Source: an uncultured Flavobacteriaceae bacterium (GTDB lineage: Bacteria > Bacteroidota > Bacteroidia > Flavobacteriales > Flavobacteriaceae). From it: 49,535 nt of DNA. The first letter of the stretch is position 1. The number at the start of each line of letters is the position of its first letter. The notes under the pieces are model-generated. The model was not told the origin of the DNA. It ran no database searches and worked only from the letters and a program-made list of their open reading frames with translations. Position numbers and translations under genes: made by a program. Positions 23,412-33,034 of the stretch are shown here, one piece after another. The DNA is taken from NCBI GenBank assembly GCA_937924845.1, contig CALDUQ010000018.1, forward strand, positions 1 to 49,535. The letters are read 5' to 3'.

Positions 23412-26400
23412 ATGACACAAAAAGCAAAATATTTTGGACTTTCAAATTGGGCAATAGGTAATAAAATGACAACCTTTGTTATCATTGCTATTGTGTTGAT
23501 AGGCGGATTAATGTCATACATTGGTTTGCCTAGAGAATCTTTTCCCGAAATTATTGAATCTAAAATTTATATAAGTTCGGTGTTTCCAGGAAATGCTGCC
23601 GAAGATGTAGAAAAACTGGTCACTAAGCCATTAGAGGAGGCTTTAAATGATATCACAGGAGTTACAAAAATCACATCAAATTCACTTCAAGATTATTCTA
23701 TTATAACGGTAGAGTTTGAGGAAACCATTCCGCCCGAAGCGGCAAAAGTAAAAGTTAAAAATAAGTTAGATGCGGTTAAATCACAGCCCGATTGGCCAAC
23801 TATGGATGGCGGTGCAAAAGTTGAACCTAACGCATTTGATTTAAATATATCAGAAATCACCCCAATTGCTCAAATAAATTTAAAAGGAGATTACTCAAGC
23901 GCGCAGTTAAAAACATTTGCAGAGTTACTTCAAGACGATATTGAGGATATTCCTGAAATTAAAGAAGCAACTTTACTGGGTATACAAGATAAAGAAATTG
24001 AAATAGCAGTTGATGTGTATAAAATGACTGCAGCTAACCTGAGTATGAATCAGGTTATTAGGGCGGTTCAGGGCGAAAATGTTACGATTTCCGGAGGAAA
24101 TATTATTGAAAATGGATTAGAACGTAATATTAGAGTTGTTGGCGAAATTAATACGCCGTCAGAGTTAAACGATATTGTGGTTAAAAATGATGGCGGTGCC
24201 GTGTCTATTAGAGATATTGCTACAATTAATTTTAGAGAAAAAGATAAAACCACGTATGCGCGTGAGTACGGCGACCAGGTAGTGATGCTTAGTATTAAGA
24301 AAAAAAGCGGTGAAAATATGATAGCCGCAATGGAAAAAATTAGAGCGATAATTAAGGCTTCAAGACAAACGTATTTACCTAGTAATTTACAAATATCAAT
24401 AGCAAGTGATCAATCGGTAAGAACAGAAGCACAAGTTGCCGAACTCGAAAATTCTATAATTTTTGGGGTGATATTAGTGGTTAGTGTTTTAATGTTTTTT
24501 CTAGGATTTCGTAACGCCCTTTTTGTAGGTATTGCCATTCCGCTTTCTATATTATTGTCCTTTTTACTTTTGCCTTTAGTGGGTGACTTTATAGGGATTA
24601 ATATTACCTTAAATACCATGGTGCTGTTTGCAACTGTAATGGGCTTAGGTATGCTTGTAGATAATGGTATTGTTGTGGTTGAAAATGTATACCGATTAAT
24701 GGATGAAGGCATGCCTCGACTTGAAGCCGCTAAGCAAGGTGTAGGCGAAATTGCTTGGCCCATTATAGCATCAACAGGTACTACTTTAGCAGCATTTTTG
24801 CCTTTAGGATTTTGGCCAGGTGTTATGGGGAAATTTATGATATATTTTCCGTTAACTTTAGCTACAGTTTTATTTTCGTCATTATTTGTTGCCTTAATAA
24901 TTAACTCAATGCTTACATCGGTTTTGATGAAAACCGAAGAAAACGAAATGTCAAGGAAAAACTTATTACGTATCAGTATTACCTTGTTGGTTTTTGGTTT
25001 ACTAATGGTTATATGTGGTTATCTTGAAAATACCATCTTGTTTACAATAATAGCAATTTTAAGTTTTGTTATCGCTTTAGTTTTATTAATATGGGGGTGG
25101 CTAGACCGTACAAAAACCAAATGGCTTAAACTTGGATTTGCAGTAGTTTTAATTGCTGTTTTATTTTTGTTCTTGGGAACAAAAGGCACTCCAAAAGCAT
25201 TAATTGGCTTCGGAAATGTATTTATTGCTATTGCAATATTGTTATGGTTTTTTAAATATGTATTGACACCAGCATCTCAAAAATTTCAATTTGTATGGAT
25301 GCCTGCACTTGAGCGTAAATATAAATTGTTTTTAGCAAAAGTTTTAAAAGGTAAAAATCCGTATATTTTTGTGTTTGGCACCTTTGTACTGTTAGTAATT
25401 TCGTTTGGGGTATTTGCCATTGCTCAGCCTAATATATTATTTTTTCCCGAAAATCAACCTAATCAAGCCATTGTATATATCGAGTATTCGCAAGGTACAG
25501 CGATAAATAAAACCAACGCAATTACCACAAAGATTGAAAAGGAAGTGTTTGGTGTGCTAGATCAATATAGTTACTCAAAAGACGGAATGCCCTATAATTT
25601 TATGGCAGAGTCAATTATTACACAAGTTGGTGAAGGCGCAGGAAACCCACAAACCGATGGTGGTTCACAAACAGAAATGCCACATCGTGGCAAGGTTACT
25701 GTGCTTTTTAGGGAATATAAATATAGGTATGATAAGCAAGGTAATAAGGTGTCAAGTGCTACAGTGCTTGATAAAATTAGAAAAAAAGTAAAAGATTACC
25801 CTGGTGTAAGTGTAATTGTAGATAAAGATCCTGCCGGTCCCCCTCCGGGTTATGCGATTAATTTAGAGTTAAAAGGTAATGATTATAATGAACTTTTGGC
25901 TGAAGCCGAAAAAGTAAGAAGCTATATTAATAAACAAGGTATTTTAGGTATAGAGGATTTAAAAATTAATGTTAATCAAAATAAACCAGAAATGGAGGTT
26001 TATGTTGATCGAAAAAAAGCAGGAGAATTAGGGGTTAGTACATCGGCAGTTGGTAGTGCGTTACGAACCGCAATTTATGGGTTTGATGCCTCTACGTTTA
26101 AAGATGATGATGACGATTATGATATTGTTGTGCGTTTTGACAAAGAAAGTCGTTATAATGAAAATGCACTTTTTAATCAAAATATTACTTTTAGAGATAA
26201 TAAGGGGCAACTTAAAAGCATACCCATTTCGGCAGTAGTATCAACTAAAAACATAGCAACCTTTAGTTCAATAAAAAGGAAAAACCTTAAGCGCGTAATT
26301 ACAATTTATTCAAATGTATTGGGCGAATTTAATGCGACTCAAGTTGTAGGTAAAATACAAAAGGCTTTAACTACTTATAAAATGCCAAAAACAATTACTT

Positions 26401-27050
26401 ATAATTTTACCGGTGAGCAAGAAGAGCAAGCTAAAAATCAGGAGTTTTTGTTTAAGGCTTTATTAATAGCATTGGCATTAATTTTATTAATAATAGTTGC
26501 TCAGTTTAACTCGGTTTCAAAACCTTTTATAATTTTTATCGCGATTATTTTAAGCTTTATTGGTGTGCTTTTTGGACTAGTGATTTTTAATATGGATTTT
26601 GTGGTAATCATGACCATGATGGGCATCATATCACTTGCAGGTATTGTTGTTAATAATGCCATTGTGTTGATAGATTATACACAGTTACTTATTGACAGGA
26701 AAAAGGACGAAATTGGTTTGTCAGAATCTCAATATTTAACACGTAGTGACTACCGTGATGCTATTATTGCCGCAGGACAAAATAGGTTGCGACCTGTATT
26801 ATTAACGGCAATAACAACTATTTTAGGTCTTATTCCGTTAGCAATAGGGTTAAATATTGACTTTTTTAGTTTGTTTACAACCTATAATCCGCAAATATAT
26901 ATTGGTGGAGACAACACAATGTTTTGGGGGCCAATGTCTTGGACTATAATTTTTGGTTTAACTTTTGCAACGTTTTTAACCTTAATCATTGTGCCTGCTA
27001 TGTTTTATTTATTAAATAGGGCTAAAATTAGGTTTTCTGAAGATAGTTAA
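23412..27050 (+). CDS. RND (HAE1/AcrB-like) efflux permease with an extra membrane insert
   Basis: A proton-driven inner-membrane pump of 1212 residues, about 150 more than AcrB-type proteins. The first helix is near 20-37, the TM4 proton-relay motif reads LVDNGIVVVEN (Asp417, with Asn where AcrB has a second Asp), and the second half has the SLAGIVVNNAIVLIDY and GQNRLRPVLLTAITT motifs. Between the usual TM6 and TM7, residues about 511-615 form four additional hydrophobic segments (521-538, 541-561, 573-588, 597-614). The operon context supports export of lipids, dyes or drugs; the substrate is unknown. Confidence 0.93.
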   Translation: MTQKAKYFGLSNWAIGNKMTTFVIIAIVLIGGLMSYIGLPRESFPEIIESKIYISSVFPGNAAEDVEKLVTKPLEEALNDITGVTKITSNSLQDYSIITVEFEETIPPEAAKVKVKNKLDAVKSQPDWPTMDGGAKVEPNAFDLNISEITPIAQINLKGDYSSAQLKTFAELLQDDIEDIPEIKEATLLGIQDKEIEIAVDVYKMTAANLSMNQVIRAVQGENVTISGGNIIENGLERNIRVVGEINTPSELNDIVVKNDGGAVSIRDIATINFREKDKTTYAREYGDQVVMLSIKKKSGENMIAAMEKIRAIIKASRQTYLPSNLQISIASDQSVRTEAQVAELENSIIFGVILVVSVLMFFLGFRNALFVGIAIPLSILLSFLLLPLVGDFIGINITLNTMVLFATVMGLGMLVDNGIVVVENVYRLMDEGMPRLEAAKQGVGEIAWPIIASTGTTLAAFLPLGFWPGVMGKFMIYFPLTLATVLFSSLFVALIINSMLTSVLMKTEENEMSRKNLLRISITLLVFGLLMVICGYLENTILFTIIAILSFVIALVLLIWGWLDRTKTKWLKLGFAVVLIAVLFLFLGTKGTPKALIGFGNVFIAIAILLWFFKYVLTPASQKFQFVWMPALERKYKLFLAKVLKGKNPYIFVFGTFVLLVISFGVFAIAQPNILFFPENQPNQAIVYIEYSQGTAINKTNAITTKIEKEVFGVLDQYSYSKDGMPYNFMAESIITQVGEGAGNPQTDGGSQTEMPHRGKVTVLFREYKYRYDKQGNKVSSATVLDKIRKKVKDYPGVSVIVDKDPAGPPPGYAINLELKGNDYNELLAEAEKVRSYINKQGILGIEDLKINVNQNKPEMEVYVDRKKAGELGVSTSAVGSALRTAIYGFDASTFKDDDDDYDIVVRFDKESRYNENALFNQNITFRDNKGQLKSIPISAVVSTKNIATFSSIKRKNLKRVITIYSNVLGEFNATQVVGKIQKALTTYKMPKTITYNFTGEQEEQAKNQEFLFKALLIALALILLIIVAQFNSVSKPFIIFIAIILSFIGVLFGLVIFNMDFVVIMTMMGIISLAGIVVNNAIVLIDYTQLLIDRKKDEIGLSESQYLTRSDYRDAIIAAGQNRLRPVLLTAITTILGLIPLAIGLNIDFFSLFTTYNPQIYIGGDNTMFWGPMSWTIIFGLTFATFLTLIIVPAMFYLLNRAKIRFSEDS

Positions 27051-27088
27051 GCTTTTAAAATATTATAATTACTGCCAATTTGTAATGG

Positions 27089-27574
27089 CTAATATTTGAT
27101 GTTTAAGGCTTCAAAAATATGACTCATGGTCCAAGCAGGGCCAATCATTAAAAATTGTAAGTCTTTTATAAAACTAGGTTTTTTACCTTCATGATTATGA
27201 CCAATAAATTGTAAAACCCATGCAAAAATAAAAATACAAGCCATAATGAGCCATAATGGAGCAAAATTTAAGACTTCTAGTTGATGGATTCCTAATAAAA
27301 CAAGTGCCGAAAATATAAGCATACCAATACATAAAGTAATTGAAAGGCGCAAATAATATATTAATCCAATAATACTAACTAATGTTCCGTAGTGTAAATA
27401 GGGGGATAAATAGTAAGGTAGTAATTGTTCAATACTATTGCTTATAGGGATAGAGGCAAGCAATCCTATTAAACTAAAAAAAATGGCAGGTACACAAAAA
27501 TAATGTATCATTTTATTTAGTTTAGTTTGATGACTTTCACCATACTCGTTAAGTAATTGTTCTATTTTTTTCAT
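27089..27574 (-). CDS. Mpo1-like (DUF962) membrane protein
   Basis: A 161-residue polytopic protein starting MKKIEQLLNEYGESHQTKLNKMIHYF-like, with the family's early His (HYFCVPAIFF) and a later H in FIGHNHEGKKP, followed by GPAWTMSHIF. Yeast Mpo1 is an iron-dependent dioxygenase of 2-hydroxy fatty acids, and bacterial relatives are uncharacterised. The ATG at 27574 is preferred to an upstream frame extension of 22 residues, which would add an unrelated hydrophobic stretch before the conserved start. Confidence 0.85.
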   Translation of the reverse strand: MKKIEQLLNEYGESHQTKLNKMIHYFCVPAIFFSLIGLLASIPISNSIEQLLPYYLSPYLHYGTLVSIIGLIYYLRLSITLCIGMLIFSALVLLGIHQLEVLNFAPLWLIMACIFIFAWVLQFIGHNHEGKKPSFIKDLQFLMIGPAWTMSHIFEALNIKY

Positions 27575-27765
27575 TAGTTGTATTATAATAGTTTGCAGGT
27601 AAAGCAATAGTTTTATATAAATATACTTAAATTTAATCAATACATTAAGTCTTAAATAAAAGCTTTATACTTGTTACTGTTTAATGTCATAATAACTTGT
27701 AGCTAGTATTTATTTAATAAGCAGCTCACTAAAACAGTTTTAATTTATTAGCACGTTTTAATTTT

Positions 27766-28195
27766 ATGAAAAGTAAATTTATACTACTTGTTTTACTTCC
27801 AGTTTTTAAAATAGCTGCGCAAAATGATAGTTTTAATTCATTTACTTTAACACCAGAACTTGCGATAGGTATAACAAATGCGTCAAACGCAAATTTTCCT
27901 GATAGAGGTTTGCAAAGGCAAGTTTTTATGAGTTTTGGTTGGGGTCATCAAATAAAACAGCAAGAATGGGCTTCGTTTCTAAAAACCACCAAATCTGGTT
28001 TTAGTATTGGGTATACTGATTTAGCTAACAATATCTGCTCGATTGGGCCTCAAGTATTATTTAATAAAAACAACAAAGCTACCAACTAATAATTTTTATG
28101 TAGGAGGGTTTATAAACTCTAATTTTGGACAAGCCGATTTTACTGAGTTGGCTATTGGTTTTACTAGAATTTTAAACCCAAAAACAAAAAATTAA
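27766..28195 (+). pseudogene. Frameshifted small exported protein, resembles part of a PagL-type acyloxyacyl hydrolase
   Basis: ATG 27766 opens a frame with a signal peptide (FILLVLLPVFKIAAQ) that stops at 28087-28089. The next frame continues without stops to 28195 with sensible beta-barrel-like sequence (YVGGFINSNFGQADFTELAIGF). Removing one A near 28066-28070 (an A5 run) joins the two into about 143 residues. The strings GRGLQRQVFMSFGWGH-like, QQEWASFLKTTKSGFSIGYTD resemble the start of Bacteroidota acyloxyacyl hydrolases (lipid A deacylases), but no catalytic HxSNG is present and the middle is missing. It could be a decayed paralogue, a sequencing indel or a distinct short family. Confidence 0.5.
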
Positions 28196-28200
28196 ATAAT

Positions 28201-28794
28201 TTAGTTAGTTTTAACTTTACCAGTTAAAACATTAGCATTTTTGTTAATAGGATTTCCTGTGGTACGTCTATAAATAGCAAGTTGCCCGCAATGCGTTAAT
28301 GCATCGGCAATTGGTCCGTTTAGCATATTCCAAAACGGGAAACTAGTTTCTTTTTTGTTAGTTTTAAAAACGATTTTGTTTTTTGTTAAGTCAATAGTTT
28401 TTAGATAAATTTCAGAGGCTTGTTGTAAATTTTCTAGCGTTTTTTTTCGTTTACCTTGGTAACTAATAGGCTTTTTAGTATTAGTTGTTTCACTATTATT
28501 AGGTTGGTTTAAAGCGGTGTTTAAAATATAGTGCGATAAATCTAAAATATGGTCAATGGTTTCAAGGCTTGTTCTGCCATCAGGATTAGCTTTGTAGTTT
28601 AAGTCTTTGTCGGTCAAACCTTCTGAAGCCCAGTAAAACCTAAAGCCTAATCCGTCAATCATTCGAGAAACAATGGCACCATTAGTATACTCGGTAGGTG
28701 CGTTAGGTAGCTCATAATACGGTAATGATGATACATTTTGAGCTTGGGTCATACTAAATAAAATTAAAAATAATGTGGTTAATAAAGTTTTCAT
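28201..28794 (-). CDS. Exported DinB-like superfamily protein
   Basis: 197 residues with a cleavable signal peptide (MKTLLTTLFLILFSMTQAQ). The body is DinB-like: four-helix pattern with candidate metal-binding histidines in IDHILDLSHYIL (first pair) and THCGQLAIYRRTTGNP (last). Most DinB proteins are cytoplasmic, so the signal peptide is notable though such forms occur in Bacteroidota. Function is unknown. It follows the PPK2 gene by 19 nt and ends the operon. Confidence 0.75.
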   Translation of the reverse strand: MKTLLTTLFLILFSMTQAQNVSSLPYYELPNAPTEYTNGAIVSRMIDGLGFRFYWASEGLTDKDLNYKANPDGRTSLETIDHILDLSHYILNTALNQPNNSETTNTKKPISYQGKRKKTLENLQQASEIYLKTIDLTKNKIVFKTNKKETSFPFWNMLNGPIADALTHCGQLAIYRRTTGNPINKNANVLTGKVKTN

Positions 28795-28813
28795 GTTAAA
28801 AAGAGTTTGTTAG

Positions 28814-29692
28814 TTATTCGTTGTTAAGTTGTTGTTTGTATATGTCGATATTTGCCTTTACATCGTCATCAAGTTCGGGTGTTTTAATATCAGAGTACGT
28901 TTTTAGTGTGTCGTATAAAGTTTTTGCCACTATATACCGTGCAGTCGGTTTGTTGTCTGCAGGAATGATAAACCAAGGCGCATGTGTTTTTGAAGTTGAA
29001 TTGATGGCTTTTTCATAACAATCTTGATAATTATCCCATAGTTTGCGTTCCTTTAAATCGCCAGGCGAAAATTTCCAGTTTTTTTCTTGTTTATCAAGTC
29101 TCCTAAGTAATCTGTTTTTTTGTTCGTCTTTAGATAAGTTTAAAAAGAATTTAAAAATTATAGTGCCGTTGTTAGCAATATGTTTTTCAAAATTATTAAT
29201 TTGTTCAAAGCGTTGGTTCCAAAAAGTATCATCAACATCAGCGATAGATTTGATATTAGGTAAATTTTCGCCCAAAATATATTCAGGATGTACTCTGGTA
29301 ACCAATACATTTTCATAATGTGTTCGGTTAAATACACCAAATTTACCACGTGCTGGTAGTGCGATATAATGACGCCATAAATAATCATGGTTGCGCTCTA
29401 AGTCCGTAGGCACTTTAAAACTATGTACCACAATACCACGGGTGTTAAAATCTTTAAATACTTCACGTATCATGCTATCTTTTCCGGCAGTATCCATGCC
29501 TTGTATGCAAATTAATACGGCATATTTACCATGAGCATAAATGGTATCTTGTAATTTGCCTAAGGCTTTACGTGTTTTTTTTAACGCTTTTTCAATGTCT
29601 TTTTCATCCGACTTTAAATCAATATGTGTGTTACAATTTTTAAGTTTTATGGTGCTGCTAACTTTAAAATCGGTTATGTTTAAGTTTTTCAT
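28814..29692 (-). CDS. ppk2: Polyphosphate kinase 2 family protein
   Basis: Transfers phosphate between polyphosphate and nucleotides. The Walker A is GMDTAGKDS (65-73), with FKVPTDLERNHDYLWR (lid region, about 92-107) and the Walker B region FNRTHYENVLVTRVHPE (121-137). The 292-residue single-domain length fits class I or III enzymes; the nucleotide (ADP/GDP or AMP) cannot be settled by eye. It starts 11 nt after the sigma-54 response regulator, suggesting a role in the same stress response. Confidence 0.92.
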   Translation of the reverse strand: MKNLNITDFKVSSTIKLKNCNTHIDLKSDEKDIEKALKKTRKALGKLQDTIYAHGKYAVLICIQGMDTAGKDSMIREVFKDFNTRGIVVHSFKVPTDLERNHDYLWRHYIALPARGKFGVFNRTHYENVLVTRVHPEYILGENLPNIKSIADVDDTFWNQRFEQINNFEKHIANNGTIIFKFFLNLSKDEQKNRLLRRLDKQEKNWKFSPGDLKERKLWDNYQDCYEKAINSTSKTHAPWFIIPADNKPTARYIVAKTLYDTLKTYSDIKTPELDDDVKANIDIYKQQLNNE

Positions 29693-29703
29693 ATTAAATC
29701 CAA

Positions 29704-30867
29704 TTATTTTGATGCAAAAAGTTTAACATCATTAACGCTAACTTCATTTTCGCCCAAAATTATTAAGCGTTCAATAACATTTCGTAGTTCACGTATGTTA
29801 CCCGTCCAATCATAATTTTGAAGTAACTTTATAGCATCTTGAGAGAATGTTTTTTTTGTTCCGCCTTGAGCTTTCGAAATTTGTTTTGTAAAATGTTCAA
29901 TAAGTAAAGGGATGTCATCTCGACGATCATTTAAAGCAGGTACCTTTATTAATATTACTGCCAAGCGGTGGTATAAATCTTCTCTAAAATTACCATCGGC
30001 AATTTCTTGTTTAAGGTTTTTATTAGTGGCAGCTACCACTCGCACATTAACTTTTATGTCTTTATCGCTACCAACTCGTTGGATTTTATTTTCCTGTAAA
30101 GCTCTTAATACTTTTGCTTGCGCAGAAAGGCTCATGTCTCCAATTTCGTCTAAAAAAATAGTGCCGTTTGTTGCAGCTTCAAATTTACCTGCACGATCTT
30201 TATTGGCTGAGGTAAAGGCGCCTTTTACGTGTCCAAACAATTCACTTTCAATTAATTCCGAAGGTATGGCAGCGCAATTTACCTCAATCATTGGGTGCTT
30301 TGAACGTTCGCTTTTTTGGTGTAACCAATGTGCAACTAGTTCTTTACCTGTGCCGTTTGGCCCTGTTATTAATACGCGTGCATTAGTAGGAGCAACTTTA
30401 TCAATAATTGTTTTAATTTGAGATATTTCGTTGCTATTGCCAATCATTTCGTAGTTTTTGCTAACTTTTTTCTTTAGTAGCTTGTTTTCTACAATGAGTT
30501 CTTTTTTGTCTAAGGCATTGCGAACTGTATTAAGCAATCGGTTTAAATCTGGTGGTTTTGATATGTAATCAAAAGCGCCAATTCGCATGGTGTTTACAGC
30601 GGTATCAAGATCGCCGTGTCCTGAAATCATTACCATTGGTGTTTCTGGTTTAGCTTTTTTTACGGCTTCTAGCACTTCTACACCATCCATTTTTGGCATT
30701 TTAATGTCGCATAACACCAAGTCATAATCTTCTTTTTTGATTTTATTAAGTCCAGCAATACCATCTTCGGCTTCATCTAGTATGTAGCTATCGTTTTCTT
30801 CAGATAAAATTTTAACTAATACACGGCGTATTGCAGCTTCATCTTCTATGACTAATATTTTTGGCAT
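29704..30867 (-). CDS. Sigma-54-dependent response regulator lacking a DNA-binding domain
   Basis: A receiver domain (1-120, phospho-acceptor Asp54 in LVLCDIKMPKMDG) is joined to an AAA+ sigma-54 activator domain: Walker A GPNGTGKE (169-176), GAFTSA (216-221; GAFTGA is usual), Walker B FLDEIGDM (238-245) and an arginine-finger region. The protein stops at residue 387, soon after the AAA+ lid (TGNIRELRNVIERLI), without the Fis-type helix-turn-helix that NtrC-like proteins carry. No histidine kinase is adjacent. It must act from solution or through a partner. It sits between mscS and ppk2 in a tight operon. Confidence 0.93.
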   Translation of the reverse strand: MPKILVIEDEAAIRRVLVKILSEENDSYILDEAEDGIAGLNKIKKEDYDLVLCDIKMPKMDGVEVLEAVKKAKPETPMVMISGHGDLDTAVNTMRIGAFDYISKPPDLNRLLNTVRNALDKKELIVENKLLKKKVSKNYEMIGNSNEISQIKTIIDKVAPTNARVLITGPNGTGKELVAHWLHQKSERSKHPMIEVNCAAIPSELIESELFGHVKGAFTSANKDRAGKFEAATNGTIFLDEIGDMSLSAQAKVLRALQENKIQRVGSDKDIKVNVRVVAATNKNLKQEIADGNFREDLYHRLAVILIKVPALNDRRDDIPLLIEHFTKQISKAQGGTKKTFSQDAIKLLQNYDWTGNIRELRNVIERLIILGENEVSVNDVKLFASK

Positions 30868-30877
30868 CTGTTATTAA

Positions 30878-31714
30878 TTAATGGTTATATACATGAACAT
30901 CGCGTTGCGGAAACGGTATGCTAATATTTTGCTCTTTAAAGGTTTGATAAATTTTAAAGCGTAAGTTGCTTTTTACAAGCGGGACATTAAAACTATCAGT
31001 AATAAAAAAATATAATCTAAACTGTAAAGCACTATCGCCAAAATCTTCAAAAAACACATCGGATTTTGGAGATTTTAGGATTGCTTTTTCTTGTTTAGTA
31101 ATGTTTAATAATAGTGTTTTTACTAAATCAATATCTGTGCCATAGGCAACGCCAACATCTACAAAATCACGTGTTATTTCGTTGTTTTGTGTCCAGTTGT
31201 ATAAGGTTTCGCTTAAAAATTTGTTGTTTGGTATTACTAGTATTTTGTCGTCATTAGTAATGGCTTTGGTGGTACGTAAGTTTACTTCGGTAATTTTACC
31301 AATTTTTTTGTCAATTTCAATAATATCGTTTACCGTTACGGTTTTGTCAAATAAAATAAAAATTCCTGAAATAATGTCCTGAAATAATTTTTGCATTCCT
31401 AAACCAATACCAACAAAAATAGCGGTAGATGCGGCGAGCAATGCGGTAACTTTAATTCCAGAGCTATTTAGTGCTGATACAATAACTATAGAAAACACAA
31501 AGTATTTTAAAAATGTAAAAACCGTTTTGAAACGGTTTTTATCATTTTCTTTAAGACGCTTTGACGCTATAAGGTGTATTGATCGAAGCGCATAATGTGT
31601 TATAATAAGTACAACAATTAAAATAAGAATAGCTTTGATACTTACTTGGATAGTTTCACCAAAATGAAATTTGTAATTTAAAACACTCGATATGTTATCC
31701 AAAATGCTATTCAT
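30878..31714 (-). CDS. MscS family mechanosensitive ion channel
   Basis: A 278-residue small-conductance channel: helices near 24-44, 68-85 and the pore helix from about 88 (LLAASTAIFVGIGLGMQKLFQDIISGIFIL), followed by the beta domain (VNDIIEIDKKIGKITEVNLRTT, VIPNNKFLSETLYNWT) and C-terminal cage. It protects against osmotic downshock. It follows the ABC permease by 3 nt and precedes the response regulator by 10 nt. Confidence 0.93.
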   Translation of the reverse strand: MNSILDNISSVLNYKFHFGETIQVSIKAILILIVVLIITHYALRSIHLIASKRLKENDKNRFKTVFTFLKYFVFSIVIVSALNSSGIKVTALLAASTAIFVGIGLGMQKLFQDIISGIFILFDKTVTVNDIIEIDKKIGKITEVNLRTTKAITNDDKILVIPNNKFLSETLYNWTQNNEITRDFVDVGVAYGTDIDLVKTLLLNITKQEKAILKSPKSDVFFEDFGDSALQFRLYFFITDSFNVPLVKSNLRFKIYQTFKEQNISIPFPQRDVHVYNH

Positions 31715-31717
31715 AAT

Positions 31718-33031
31718 TTAGTATTTAAGCCATTTAAGCAATTCTTTATAACTTGGTTTTTTGCCATACATTAAAATACCAACACGATATATTTTGGCAG
31801 CAAACCAAACTGTAAGCATAAATGTGCCATAAAGTAATACAAGTGATACTAATTGTTGCCAAATTGGTACGCCAAAAGGTATGCGCATAAGCATGACTAC
31901 TGGCGAGGTAAACGGGATAAATGAAAACACCGTTGATACTGTGCCATGAGGATCTTCAATAACTGTGAAAAAACCTACATAAATCCCTAACATTAACGGC
32001 ATTAAAATGGGCATCATAAATTGTTGCGTATCAGTTTCATTATCAACAGCAGCTCCAATTGCAGCGTATAATGAGCTATATAAAAAGTAGCCGCCAATAA
32101 AAAACATTAAAAACGCAATTATTAAGTTTAGCAAAGGTAGGTTGTAAATGCCTTGCATTATGCCTTGAACTTTACCCTGTAACCCATCTTGAGTTATAGT
32201 TTGCGCAATAAGTTCTTGCTGCTGTGTTTGCATTGCAGTTGGATCAATATTAAAAATCATTGAGCTAATGCTAACTAAAACACCTGCCAAAATAACCCAA
32301 ATTACAAATTGTGTAATACCAGCAAATGAAGTTCCTAATATTTTACCAAGCATTAATTGAATGGGCTTAACCGAAGAAATAATGACTTCAATAATGCGGC
32401 TAGTTTTTTCTTCAATTACACTTCTCATAATCATATTGCCGTATATAATAATAAACATAAATAAAAGGTAACCCGCAGCACCACCAAATACTAATTTTAT
32501 TACATTATCAACTTTGGATGATTTTTTACCTTCAAAACTTTCTTGAATAATATCAATCGAGGTTTCTGAAGCTTTAATCATGGCAATATCAACACCTTTT
32601 TTTTGAAGTTTTAAATTTCGGTATGTTTTTTCGAGCTTTGACTCTAAATTAGAAATCACTGATAAAGAAGGTGAATCTTCCGAATAAAAACTAATTGTGT
32701 TTTTTATTTGCGTAGTGTCAGTATTTTTAGCAATATGTAATAAGCCGTAGTTTTCATTAGTTTTTACTTGTTTTTTAGCGTCTTCTAAACTTATGTTACT
32801 TAGTAAGTTGTAAGTTGTATGTTCGGTATTTTTAAATACATTGCTCACCAAGCCCGATTCATCTAATATGGATATTGTACGTTCTTTATTTTTGTTAAGC
32901 TGAGTTAAATACCCAATAAATGTAAATAAGCCTATCATTATAATTGGGCTTAAAAACGTCATCATAATAAATGATTTGTTTTTAATTTTGGTTAAGTACT
33001 CGCGTTTAATTATTAATTTTAAATGATTCAT
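31718..33031 (-). CDS. ABC-2 type transporter permease (NatB-like)
   Basis: A 437-residue permease with one N-terminal helix (about 20-42), a long extracytoplasmic part (about 43-180) and five or six C-terminal helices, the layout of NatB/CcmB-like ABC-2 exporters. The string NMIMRSVIEEKTSRIIEVIISSVKP is the conserved cytoplasmic coupling region. It starts 3 nt after its ATPase gene. In Bacillus the family exports sodium; the substrate here is unknown. Confidence 0.9.
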   Translation of the reverse strand: MNHLKLIIKREYLTKIKNKSFIMMTFLSPIIMIGLFTFIGYLTQLNKNKERTISILDESGLVSNVFKNTEHTTYNLLSNISLEDAKKQVKTNENYGLLHIAKNTDTTQIKNTISFYSEDSPSLSVISNLESKLEKTYRNLKLQKKGVDIAMIKASETSIDIIQESFEGKKSSKVDNVIKLVFGGAAGYLLFMFIIIYGNMIMRSVIEEKTSRIIEVIISSVKPIQLMLGKILGTSFAGITQFVIWVILAGVLVSISSMIFNIDPTAMQTQQQELIAQTITQDGLQGKVQGIMQGIYNLPLLNLIIAFLMFFIGGYFLYSSLYAAIGAAVDNETDTQQFMMPILMPLMLGIYVGFFTVIEDPHGTVSTVFSFIPFTSPVVMLMRIPFGVPIWQQLVSLVLLYGTFMLTVWFAAKIYRVGILMYGKKPSYKELLKWLKY

Positions 33032-33034
33032 TTA

